In this document: piece after piece, positions 20,676 through 28,509 of the stretch
How positions within the stretch are numbered: position 1 is the stretch's first letter
Layout of the letters: the number at the start of each line of letters is the position of its first letter
NCBI RefSeq assembly: GCF_001050375.1
Contig: NZ_KQ130507.1
Location: 1-47,175, forward strand
Source of the DNA: Catenovulum maritimum
GTDB taxonomy: Bacteria > Pseudomonadota > Gammaproteobacteria > Enterobacterales > Alteromonadaceae
Length of the DNA: 47,175 nucleotides
Reading direction: 5' to 3'
Program-made: the position numbers and the translations under genes
The notes under the pieces: model-generated
What the model was told of the DNA's origin: nothing
The model's input: the letters and a program-made list of their open reading frames with translations, nothing else
Database searches by the model: none

Positions 20676-22321
20676 AATCCTTCTCCAGGGCGAACTTCTT
20701 GCTCTGCTTGTTTACCCCAAATTAAAGCATCAGGGGTTTGTTCTAGTTGCTCGACTAATTTTTGAATTGAGAGCAAGGCTTGGTTTAAATTATCAACAGA
20801 CTGATTAACCGTATTTAAAGTGCCTGATTCTTCAGTGAATTGAGTCAAAGTATTCTGAACCAGTCGTAAGGTTTCATTTACCTCACCCGGTAGCTGGTTC
20901 ACTTGTTCAGAGTTAAGTAGTTTATTAGCCTGTTCAACTAGGTTATTGACTTGCTTGACTAGGCTAGATACCTGGTTAAGGTTTTCATCCATATTAGCAA
21001 CGACGCTATTAACTTGAGTGAGCGTATTGTCCAATGGTAAAGCTTCAATTTTTAACATTATCTTATTTAATGAGGTCAACATGACATCTAAGTTGTCATT
21101 GATAGTCGGTAAACTAAGATACTGGCCGACTTTTTCAACACTGGCATTGTTTGATTCAGAATAAAAATCTAATTGAACTAAACTTTGTCCGCTAACTAAG
21201 CTTCCTGTTTTTAAAGCCGCTTTTAAACCTTTATTTACATGTTCGGACAAAACTGAAACTAATCTTTCTCTGGCTTCTGGCGTGTCTTGTTCAAATAAAT
21301 GTCCAGGATATAAGCGAACCAATACGGGGACTAAAGGCATGCTGGCTTGTTCAAACTGTTTTGAGTCTAAGTATTTAAAGTCAATATCAATTACACTACC
21401 AATTTTTATCCCTCGATATTCAACGACTTCGCCAATCGTAAGGCCTCGCACTGAACCATCAAATAATAAGAGGTAATCAACAAAATATTTGTATGGGTGC
21501 TCTAGTACAGCTCGTTTATTCTCAAATAAGGTAAACTCATCACCGTCTGTGACCGCCTCTGGCGGAGCACTTGAGTGTCCGAGTTCAAAAGCAACACCAC
21601 CTGTTAAAATGCTTTCCATAGACTGAGAATGCATGTCTAACCCTTGGGAGCTAAGCCTAAATGATAATCCACTCGCATTGTAGAATCGGGTATTGGAGTT
21701 AATCATTTGACTATAGGGCGCTTCAATAAAAATGCTGGTTTTAATTTTATTCTTAACTGTAACATCAACGTTAGTCACCTGCCCAACTTCGACCCCTTGA
21801 TACAATACGGGGTCACTCGGGTTGATTGAGCTAGCGACATGACTGATTAACGATAAATTAATCCCGCCTTTATTCACTCGGGTTAAAGGTGGATTTTCTA
21901 ATCCGACAAATTGTGTACGTCCCGGAGAATCTTGTCCGGGCTCAAGCTCAATATAAGCGCCTGATAACAAAGTTCCTAAACCAGATACCCCTTTAGAACC
22001 TATTCGAGGCTTTACCACCCAAAACTCTGAATCTTGTCTGAGTAAACTAACCGCTTGAGGTTTTATCCTTGCTATCACTGTAACTGTTTTTAAATCATCA
22101 TTGATTTGTACTTTTATAACAGTGCCGACATCAACATTTAATGCCTTAATTTGGGTTCTTTTGGCGTCTATACCTTCCGCATTATTAAAGCGAATTTCGA
22201 TTTCAGTTCCTCTTTCCATGTAATGTTTAACAACAAACCAACTGCTAATAAAAATAGCAAATAAAGGGATCAGCCAAACCGACGACAATTTTGTATTTTT
22301 TTTAATATTCGCTTTGATCAT
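20672..22321 (-). CDS. pqiB: Intermembrane lipid transport protein PqiB (three MCE domains)
   Basis: A 549-residue protein, close to E. coli PqiB (546). One N-terminal membrane anchor (residues about 12-31) is followed by three tandem MCE/MlaD domains (starting near 40, 155 and 280) and a long C-terminal heptad-rich region (residues about 400-530) that forms the coiled-coil needle reaching the outer membrane. The first MCE domain has the TLLSGAYIELEPG pore-loop signature. It overlaps pqiA on the 5' side and pqiC on the 3' side by four bases each. Confidence 0.95.
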   Translation of the reverse strand: MIKANIKKNTKLSSVWLIPLFAIFISSWFVVKHYMERGTEIEIRFNNAEGIDAKRTQIKALNVDVGTVIKVQINDDLKTVTVIARIKPQAVSLLRQDSEFWVVKPRIGSKGVSGLGTLLSGAYIELEPGQDSPGRTQFVGLENPPLTRVNKGGINLSLISHVASSINPSDPVLYQGVEVGQVTNVDVTVKNKIKTSIFIEAPYSQMINSNTRFYNASGLSFRLSSQGLDMHSQSMESILTGGVAFELGHSSAPPEAVTDGDEFTLFENKRAVLEHPYKYFVDYLLLFDGSVRGLTIGEVVEYRGIKIGSVIDIDFKYLDSKQFEQASMPLVPVLVRLYPGHLFEQDTPEARERLVSVLSEHVNKGLKAALKTGSLVSGQSLVQLDFYSESNNASVEKVGQYLSLPTINDNLDVMLTSLNKIMLKIEALPLDNTLTQVNSVVANMDENLNQVSSLVKQVNNLVEQANKLLNSEQVNQLPGEVNETLRLVQNTLTQFTEESGTLNTVNQSVDNLNQALLSIQKLVEQLEQTPDALIWGKQAEQEVRPGEGL

Positions 22322-22932
22322 TTTTCTTTAATCGAATCCCAAATTAACCTTGGATCAAAAGAGTTTGCCGAAAACATAGTTGCCAACACGACTCCACAAA
22401 AAGCTAATGCAGCCCACCCAGGCTCTATTTGCATAACGCCACCTAGTTGAATTAAAGCGACTAAAATAGCAACCACATATACATCTATCATAGACCAGCG
22501 GCCAATCCACTCAATAAAGCGATATAACTTAGTTCTTTGCTTTTTAGCGACGCCATAACCAAGCTTGATTGATATCACCAGCCAAGCGATAACACATATT
22601 TTAAAAATAGGAATGACGATACTGGCAAAAAATATAACTAAAGCAATAATATAAGAGCCATGTTGCCATAAGTCTATCACCCCACTCACAATCGTATTCG
22701 GTAAACTTAGACCAAATGAAACCGTAGTCATGACAGGTAAAACATTAGCTGGTACGTATAAAATAATAGCAGTAAATAGCCAGGCTAAAGTCCATTGAAA
22801 GTTAGGGTCTTTCCTTAACTCAATTCGCCCTAAACATCGACTACAATTTGAATTGCTCTTTGAATTCAAATGATAACAGTTCAAGCACAAAATTAAATTT
22901 TGTTGGGCTGCTGTTTTAACTTTTGATGACAT
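22318..22932 (-). CDS. pqiA: PqiA-like protein, C-terminal-half type
   Basis: A 204-residue inner-membrane protein equal to the second half of E. coli PqiA. A CxxC...CxxC zinc ribbon (CLNC, CSRC, residues 16-35) precedes four hydrophobic helices with the PVMTTVSFG and VVIPIFK motifs. PqiA is thought to feed lipid into the PqiB tunnel. The only ATG upstream of the zinc ribbon lies inside the preceding pqiA-like gene, giving a 40-base out-of-frame overlap. This suggests strict coupling of the two halves. Confidence 0.9.
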   Translation of the reverse strand: MSSKVKTAAQQNLILCLNCYHLNSKSNSNCSRCLGRIELRKDPNFQWTLAWLFTAIILYVPANVLPVMTTVSFGLSLPNTIVSGVIDLWQHGSYIIALVIFFASIVIPIFKICVIAWLVISIKLGYGVAKKQRTKLYRFIEWIGRWSMIDVYVVAILVALIQLGGVMQIEPGWAALAFCGVVLATMFSANSFDPRLIWDSIKEK

Positions 22933-23534
22933 AATATTTTATCCAAGTAATGCCAAAATCTAATTTTATCTAGGTTACCTAAGGCGGCGGCTAAAAAAAC
23001 ACTAAATGTCATATAAGCCCATAATCCATAGCCAAATTCAACTTGAGCTAAACTCATTAGTTTAGTTAGGCTAGCTAAAATAGCGATCAAATAAACATCT
23101 ATCATATTCCAGCTTTTCATTTTAAAAATAATTCTAGCGAGAAAATGCGTACCTGGGGCAACTTTTCGCATGAATATCATAGGGTAAAGTATATAGATAA
23201 GCCCTAGAATTATAATTAATGGAAAAACAAACAAGCTCATGAAAACAAAAATTGAAAGTAACCACTGGCCTTGTTCAAAAAATGCGAAACTACTTTCGAT
23301 AAAGTACATAGTTTGACTGTTGCCATTTGCATTAATACTGATAAAGGGGAATACATTGGTGATAAAGAGTAAAAACATGCAAGAAATAGAAAAAGACAAG
23401 GTGAACTGTAAACTGTATTTAGGCCTTATCGAAATACGGTAGTTACACACAGGGCAATAAGCTGATTCTGCATGACTTAAAGTAGGATATTCAACTAAAG
23501 TGTCACAGTGGCGACAAGCGATCATTCTAGCCAT
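22893..23534 (-). CDS. pqiA: PqiA-like protein, N-terminal-half type
   Basis: A 213-residue inner-membrane protein equal to the first half of E. coli PqiA: zinc ribbon CRHC...CPVC at residues 7-32, four helices and the NVFPFISI and FPLIIILGLIYIL motifs. In E. coli the two halves are one 417-residue protein; here they are separate, as in several Gammaproteobacteria. It starts five bases after the patatin gene stops. Confidence 0.9.
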   Translation of the reverse strand: MARMIACRHCDTLVEYPTLSHAESAYCPVCNYRISIRPKYSLQFTLSFSISCMFLLFITNVFPFISINANGNSQTMYFIESSFAFFEQGQWLLSIFVFMSLFVFPLIIILGLIYILYPMIFMRKVAPGTHFLARIIFKMKSWNMIDVYLIAILASLTKLMSLAQVEFGYGLWAYMTFSVFLAAALGNLDKIRFWHYLDKILCHQKLKQQPNKI

Positions 23535-23538
23535 TATC

Positions 23539-24417
23539 TCAACCTAGAGCTTTAATTTCTGAGGCAATACTCTCGACAGCCTTATAGCCAATTTCAATTG
23601 CTTCTTGTGCGCGGTTAAATTCCATAATTCCTATATGTGACAAGCTTGGTCTAATCAGTATTTCAGGTGGATCACTTTGCAATCTTGCCTCGGTTATTAC
23701 CTGCTGCATTATATCAATTGAGCCAGCTGCGACTGCCAGCATATTCGGTGATGAGGGTAAACTCGGTTCAACACCTCCCCATAGTTTAGATAAGCTTTTA
23801 TTATTACTCAATAAATCTTGGAACTTAGATTGATTTGGTTCCTCTTCAATGAATTGCTCATCTCTGTGATTTAAGTCTATCGCTATAATATGTGTTGCTC
23901 CCATTTCTCGGCAAACAGATACAGGTACAGGGTTTACTAAAGCGCCATCTAACATCCAGTGCCCTGCTATATATTGTGGGGCTAAAATACCAGGAATAGC
24001 GCATGAAGCTTTAATTGCATCAACAAAGCCGCCAGAGCTAAAAACATGCTGTTTTCCGGTATAAAACTCGGTCGCTATCGCAGCGTATTGACATTGGCTG
24101 TCTTCAATTAAGCTATCTCCAATTGTTTGTTTTAGGTGATTAAAAAGCTTACTACCCGCTAACATGCTTCCTTTTCCTAAACCTAAGTCTAGCAATCTCA
24201 ACACTTTCCATGTATCAAGTGATAGGGCCCACTTCTCAAGATCTGCTAGCTGGCCATTACAATAAGCCGCCCCGACTAAAGAACCGATCGAGCAACCTGC
24301 AATATAATCAGGTTTAATCCCTAATTTAAGCAATGCATTTAACACACCAATCAATGACCAACCTCTGGCAGCACCACTGCCTAATGCTAAACCTATTTTT
24401 ACATTATTTTCTGACAT
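23539..24417 (-). CDS. rssA: Patatin-like phospholipase, RssA family
   Basis: A 292-residue cytoplasmic or peripheral serine lipase-like protein. The oxyanion-hole motif GSGAARGW is at residues 13-20, the nucleophile Ser43 is in GCSIG, and the catalytic Asp157 is in LDGALVNP. The Ser-Asp dyad is therefore complete. It is first of a five-gene set with the Pqi lipid-transport genes, separated from them by four bases, so a role in phospholipid turnover linked to transport is a reasonable inference. A promoter with perfect TTGACA lies upstream. The true substrate of the family is unknown. Confidence 0.9.
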   Translation of the reverse strand: MSENNVKIGLALGSGAARGWSLIGVLNALLKLGIKPDYIAGCSIGSLVGAAYCNGQLADLEKWALSLDTWKVLRLLDLGLGKGSMLAGSKLFNHLKQTIGDSLIEDSQCQYAAIATEFYTGKQHVFSSGGFVDAIKASCAIPGILAPQYIAGHWMLDGALVNPVPVSVCREMGATHIIAIDLNHRDEQFIEEEPNQSKFQDLLSNNKSLSKLWGGVEPSLPSSPNMLAVAAGSIDIMQQVITEARLQSDPPEILIRPSLSHIGIMEFNRAQEAIEIGYKAVESIASEIKALG

Positions 24418-24452
24418 AAATTAGTTGCTTAAGATAATAAAATGACTAATAG

Positions 24453-24480
24453 ATGCTATGCTTTCCTTATAATATGTCAA
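24453..24480 (-). promoter_or_regulatory. Promoter of the rssA-pqi operon
   Basis: On the minus strand a consensus -35 TTGACA (24480-24475) and a -10 TAGCAT (24458-24453) are 16 bases apart. A short palindrome GCTATA / TATAGC at 24482-24497 lies directly upstream of the -35 and could be an operator. Confidence 0.55.
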
Positions 24481-24749
24481 TGCTATATATTTATAGCTTA
24501 AGAAGGGAATAACCTTTATTATTTATAAGATAATATTGGGATTAGGTTAAAACAGTACAAAAGAGAAATGCTGCAAGTAACATAAAATTGCTTGCTTTGT
24601 TGTTAACAAACTAGCATGATTCTGTACTAAGTTAACTAGATGCAATGGAATTGTGATGCTTTTGTGTCAGCACAATTTAATATGGAAACAGATATCAATT
24701 AACTTAAACAGTTAAATGATTGATTAAAGATTTGAGATTGGAAGAATAG
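24481..24749. promoter_or_regulatory. Remainder of the divergent rssA / EAL-HDOD intergenic region
   Basis: The gap between the two divergent genes is 332 bases (24418-24749). Besides the rssA promoter it has a possible plus-strand promoter TTGTTA (24600-24605), 17 bases, TGTACT (24623-24628), about 120 bases before the EAL-HDOD start. The remainder is A/T-rich with no open frame or clear repeat. Confidence 0.3.
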
Positions 24750-25973
24750 ATGTTTTTTTACGCCGCTCGACAGCCTATATTTACAAGAACTAAAGAACTT
24801 TTCGCATATGAATTGTTGTTTCGAGACAGTTTAGAGAATGTTTTTCCTAACATAGATGGTGATGAAGCAACTGCAAAATTAATTGAAGCGAGTCAATTTA
24901 ATTTAGGTTTAGGAGACTTTACTGATAAGCACCTTGCTTTTATTAATTTTTCCGATGAACTATTAATTAAAAAATACCCAACTTTAATGCCGACCGATCA
25001 GCTTGTCGTGGAAATACTCGAAACGGCTCGCCCAACAAAATCCTTATTAGCTGCGGTAAAAGAGCTAAAAGAACTCGGTTACACAATTGCGCTTGATGAT
25101 TATGTCCATAACCCTGTTTGGCTGCATTTTTTCCCTTACATAGATATCATCAAAGTAGATTTTAAAGAAAGCAATGATGAGGAAATAAAAAATATAATCA
25201 AAGTTGCTAGTAAATACCCAATAAAATTACTCGCTGAGAAAGTCGAAACCTATGAAGAATTTAACCATGCGTTAGATAGTGGTTTTTCATACTTCCAAGG
25301 CTATTTCTTTAGTGAACCAGAGGTAATGCAAAGTAAAGCGCTGGCCCCATCTCAGATGAGTTTAGCTGAGCTTTTATATGAATCGTCCAAATCTGAAATG
25401 GATTTAGAGTCGATAATAAAAATCTTTGAGCGAGATGTTACCCTATCCTTTAAATTACTTAGGTATGCCAACTCTGCTGCTTTCAAGCGTCGAGGCGATA
25501 TTGAAACAATCAAGCAGGGCTTAGTTGTGTTGGGCCAAGCAGAATTGAAAAAATTTCTTGCAGTGTTGTTTACAGCTCAAGTAAATACATCAAAGCCAAT
25601 CGAATTAATCCGCTTATCTATGAGCCGAGCTAACTTTTGTGAATCAATTGCAAATTCGCATGGTCGACTAAGAGACCCTTCTACCGCGTTTTTAACCGGT
25701 ATGATGTCCGTGATTGATGCAATCTTAGATGAACCAATTGAAAGCATAATGGAAAAGCTACCACTCGCAGAAGAAATTAAAAATGCGCTAATGGGTAAAC
25801 CCGGCGTGCTGTTTGATTACCTAAGCCTGATTCAGCATTATGAAAAAGCTGAATGGGATGAAGCTAACAAGATAATGCAAACTCACGAGCTTAATGCCGA
25901 AAAGGTACCAGATTTTTATCACAAGTCGATACAGTGGGCAAATGAACACGCTGGCGAAGTATCTGGTGAATAG
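24750..25973 (+). CDS. EAL-HDOD signalling protein (YuxH/CdgJ type)
   Basis: A 407-residue cytoplasmic protein. The N-terminal EAL domain (residues 1-200) starts FYAARQPIFTRTKELFAYELLFR, the YuxH-type form in which EAL reads YELLFR; several metal-site positions differ from active phosphodiesterases (LDDYVHN instead of DDFGTG). The C-terminal HDOD domain (residues about 205-390) includes SFKLLRYANSAAF. Relatives control motility and biofilm in Vibrio, with or without c-di-GMP hydrolysis, so catalytic activity is uncertain. It is a single-gene unit with a strong terminator. Confidence 0.92.
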   Translation: MFFYAARQPIFTRTKELFAYELLFRDSLENVFPNIDGDEATAKLIEASQFNLGLGDFTDKHLAFINFSDELLIKKYPTLMPTDQLVVEILETARPTKSLLAAVKELKELGYTIALDDYVHNPVWLHFFPYIDIIKVDFKESNDEEIKNIIKVASKYPIKLLAEKVETYEEFNHALDSGFSYFQGYFFSEPEVMQSKALAPSQMSLAELLYESSKSEMDLESIIKIFERDVTLSFKLLRYANSAAFKRRGDIETIKQGLVVLGQAELKKFLAVLFTAQVNTSKPIELIRLSMSRANFCESIANSHGRLRDPSTAFLTGMMSVIDAILDEPIESIMEKLPLAEEIKNALMGKPGVLFDYLSLIQHYEKAEWDEANKIMQTHELNAEKVPDFYHKSIQWANEHAGEVSGE

Positions 25974-26010
25974 CTAGAAGCCATTATCCACCACGAGACG
26001 GATTAAATAA

Positions 26011-26046
26011 AAAAGCCACTTCACATCATGTGAAGTGGCTTTTTTA
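26011..26046 (+). terminator. Intrinsic terminator after the EAL-HDOD gene
   Basis: A 13-bp perfect stem (AAGCCACTTCACA / TGTGAAGTGGCTT) with a 3-base loop, flanked by A and T runs. It follows the stop codon by about 40 bases and would work in either direction. Confidence 0.9.
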
Positions 26047-26111
26047 TTAACCTTAACTCGGGATAAGAAATTAGCTAACCCCATTAAGTTATTGGTATTA
26101 TTAATTTTTTA

Positions 26112-26217
26112 TTTCTTGAAAGGTATTTTTTCTTAGAACAAGGCGAATTTGCGTACGTAATAGTTAGCTATTACTAGCGAATTCAACGCAGTTATCCGGA
26201 AAAAGGCCCTCAAGAAA
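26112..26217. repeat. Nested palindromic intergenic element
   Basis: About 106 bases with two nested inverted repeats. The outer arms TTTCTTGA (26112-26119) and TCAAGAAA (26210-26217) are perfect. The inner arms are GTAATAG (26157-26163) and CTATTAC (26168-26174), extended by imperfect GAATT..GCG / GCGAATTC. No start codon or frame is evident. It has the look of a REP/MITE-like intergenic repeat or a structured RNA; only one copy is in the window. Confidence 0.5.
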
Positions 26218-26232
26218 GCAAGTTGTCATCTC

Positions 26233-26258
26233 GAATTGAGGTTTATTACACTCAATTC
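26233..26258. other. 8-bp perfect hairpin
   Basis: GAATTGAG (26233-26240) and CTCAATTC (26251-26258) are perfect inverted repeats separated by 10 bases. It abuts the next hairpin and may be part of the same structured 3' region of yjbH. Confidence 0.4.
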
Positions 26259-26287
26259 AGTGATTCCAGATTAGACTGAAATCACTG
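26258..26287 (-). terminator. 12-bp hairpin just after yjbH
   Basis: 26258-26269 pair with 26276-26287 (one mismatch, 6-base loop). It starts nine bases after the yjbH stop codon on the minus strand. No T-run follows, so it is terminator-like but incomplete. Confidence 0.4.
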
Positions 26288-26296
26288 TAACCAGAG

Positions 26297-28405
26297 CTAT
26301 TTTAGATATTGCTGATAAACATCTTTCAATCTATCTTGGTTTCTATCCAAATAAGCTTGCCCAGATCTATGGTTATTAAAATATAAATTCGCAATATTTT
26401 GATTTGCCATATAAGCCGTATCAGCCGTACCTGGTGTTAATCTATTATGATCTTTACCAATCAGAGTCGTTACGCCATAAACAAATTTATTAGCGCCTCG
26501 CACTGTTATATATTTCTTATTAAATTCTTTTCTAGGTGTCAGCGGTACAGAGAAAGATAAACCAATAAATTCATTATTGATGCCATCTGCAGTATCTGTA
26601 TTTTTATACCTTAGCCTAACGGTTGTATCGCCAAAATGGCGCTCTAACTCAGCACTAAACCCAGTATCAGCCTGCCAATATTTACCAGCATCAAATCTCA
26701 TTAATAAGTCTAGCTTAGGCACATAGTGCTTATATGAGACTATACCGATATTTTTATCCGGTATCTCAATTCGATTGGCTTCAATTAAATCACGACAAAA
26801 TTGGAAAAATTCATTACAGCTAACAATAGAAGGAGCTGTACCGCCAAAAGTATAGCGTCCTAATAACACCTCAACCCTGTGCTTGCCATCTAATGACGCC
26901 CAATAACTTTCATTTTTCACAAAGTTATAGTCATGTCTAAATTTACCTAAGGTTGTCATATTAAAAATATTAGCTGGCAGCTTAAAGGTTTGGCTCAAGC
27001 TCAGTTCAGATAAACCACTTGCTTGCTTATATTTTTCATATACTTCACCGTCTTTAAAATCTTTGGTTTCGTAAAATTGATTCACTTGTTTTAAATTAAC
27101 CGAGGCACCTTTCCACAGATCAAACTGAATTTGAGTGCTTAGTGCAACCGATGCATCAAATACGCCGAATTCAGTCCCCATGGTCGTTGACAGATCTGGA
27201 GATAAAGTCACTCTAGGCTTAAATAAAACTGAATTTTCATTTTTTTCTCCAACCCAAGTGACTAAATTTTTGTCTGTTAGTGATTCTGTGTGGACTATCA
27301 CGCCAGAATTAGCCGCACCTTGTAAAAAGGCCTTATAGTTGTCTAAAGTACCCTGATAAGCTTCTGTTACAATGCCATTTTCAGTAAAGTCTAGATTGTA
27401 TTCAAGCTTGCTAATTGAGACTGTATCGCTCAATAAGCCGAGAACATAACCTAATGAATCCAGTCTATTGCGGCCAAAAGTTGACAGGTTCGATAAACTA
27501 ACAAATAACTTAGCATTGCCGCTATAACCAACTGAAACATCCTCAAAGCCAAATTCAACTAACCTAGCTTTAGCTTGAGACAATTGATCAAACAATTCAT
27601 TTTCTGCTTGAGGCGCTAGACTGGAAAAAGTGACAGTTTGCTGCTCAACTTCCTTAAATTCAGAGTGGACAGAGCTGAGGTTGTGAGTCACCGAGCTCGA
27701 TAAAGGAATAGAAAAGCCTAAACCATAATATAAATTATCGGTTAAATCATCATTACTAGAAGTTAATAATATAGAACCATTAAATTGAGCTTTGTGATTT
27801 AACCAATCTAGTGGCGTCGCAAAACTGACACCTAAATTATAGTCAACCGCATCATACTCAGCTTGAAGTTGCAACCACTCCGTTGGTTGATAGCGAACAG
27901 AAGCGAAACCACCATCCATTCGACCGAGTGCAGAGTCGCTATGGCTAATGCCGGCAGAGATAGAAAGCTGTTCTTGTAAAAAGCTTTTAGTCAGTACGGC
28001 GTAATCTGTTCCATAATTATTAGCAGCACCGCCCAAATCTTGGCTGCCAATAGCTAAACTAAACCAGTCTTTAGGAATAAAAGACATTTTCAATTTAACA
28101 TTCGCAGATAAATCAGATCCATACCCTAAATCTTTCGAGTAGGTTGCATTTCGACCGCTCACTTCTAAAAAGTCATACAAACCAGCAGAAAAGGTAAAAC
28201 TATGAAAATCATTATATTTACCTAATCTTTCCACTTGTTTTGAATATAAAAAATTAAAAGTCCCTGTTTGTAAGGTATTAGCAGAGGGTGTATTAATTGC
28301 CCCTGTAATCCCTTGGTAATTAATAAATTCATCGACGGCATGCGCAGCGTTAGTGCTGGATATGCCAAGTATAATAGCGAGAGGCAGTAAAGGTATTCTA
28401 TTCAT
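26297..28405 (-). CDS. YjbH-family outer-membrane protein
   Basis: A 702-residue secreted protein with a signal peptide cut near AHA|VDE (residue 23). It then has the YjbH start INYQGITGAINTPSANTLQTGTFNF and about 650 residues of alternating strands with many aromatic residues, as in outer-membrane beta-barrels. The end, SFSVPLTPRKEFNKKYITVRG and on to QAYLDRNQDRLKD, matches YjbH/GfcD proteins. In E. coli these belong to exopolysaccharide export operons (yjbEFGH, gfcABCDE). Here there are no yjbE, yjbF or yjbG genes next to it, so its partner polysaccharide locus is elsewhere or lost. Length is normal for the family. Confidence 0.88.
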   Translation of the reverse strand: MNRIPLLPLAIILGISSTNAAHAVDEFINYQGITGAINTPSANTLQTGTFNFLYSKQVERLGKYNDFHSFTFSAGLYDFLEVSGRNATYSKDLGYGSDLSANVKLKMSFIPKDWFSLAIGSQDLGGAANNYGTDYAVLTKSFLQEQLSISAGISHSDSALGRMDGGFASVRYQPTEWLQLQAEYDAVDYNLGVSFATPLDWLNHKAQFNGSILLTSSNDDLTDNLYYGLGFSIPLSSSVTHNLSSVHSEFKEVEQQTVTFSSLAPQAENELFDQLSQAKARLVEFGFEDVSVGYSGNAKLFVSLSNLSTFGRNRLDSLGYVLGLLSDTVSISKLEYNLDFTENGIVTEAYQGTLDNYKAFLQGAANSGVIVHTESLTDKNLVTWVGEKNENSVLFKPRVTLSPDLSTTMGTEFGVFDASVALSTQIQFDLWKGASVNLKQVNQFYETKDFKDGEVYEKYKQASGLSELSLSQTFKLPANIFNMTTLGKFRHDYNFVKNESYWASLDGKHRVEVLLGRYTFGGTAPSIVSCNEFFQFCRDLIEANRIEIPDKNIGIVSYKHYVPKLDLLMRFDAGKYWQADTGFSAELERHFGDTTVRLRYKNTDTADGINNEFIGLSFSVPLTPRKEFNKKYITVRGANKFVYGVTTLIGKDHNRLTPGTADTAYMANQNIANLYFNNHRSGQAYLDRNQDRLKDVYQQYLK

Positions 28406-28460
28406 TATCTGTTTAAGTCTTAAGAAAATTCAGGCGAAAAAATTGGCTAACAATAAAAAT

Positions 28461-28487
28461 AAAAAAGCCCGCAATCAGCGGGCTTTT
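28461..28487 (-). terminator. Intrinsic terminator after the Ala/Thr-rich lipoprotein gene
   Basis: GCCCGC / GCGGGC with a 5-base loop (28467-28483) and six T on the minus strand. It ends the lipoprotein transcript and separates it from yjbH. Confidence 0.88.
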
Positions 28488-28509
28488 AAAAGGAAACTAA
28501 AAAGTAACC

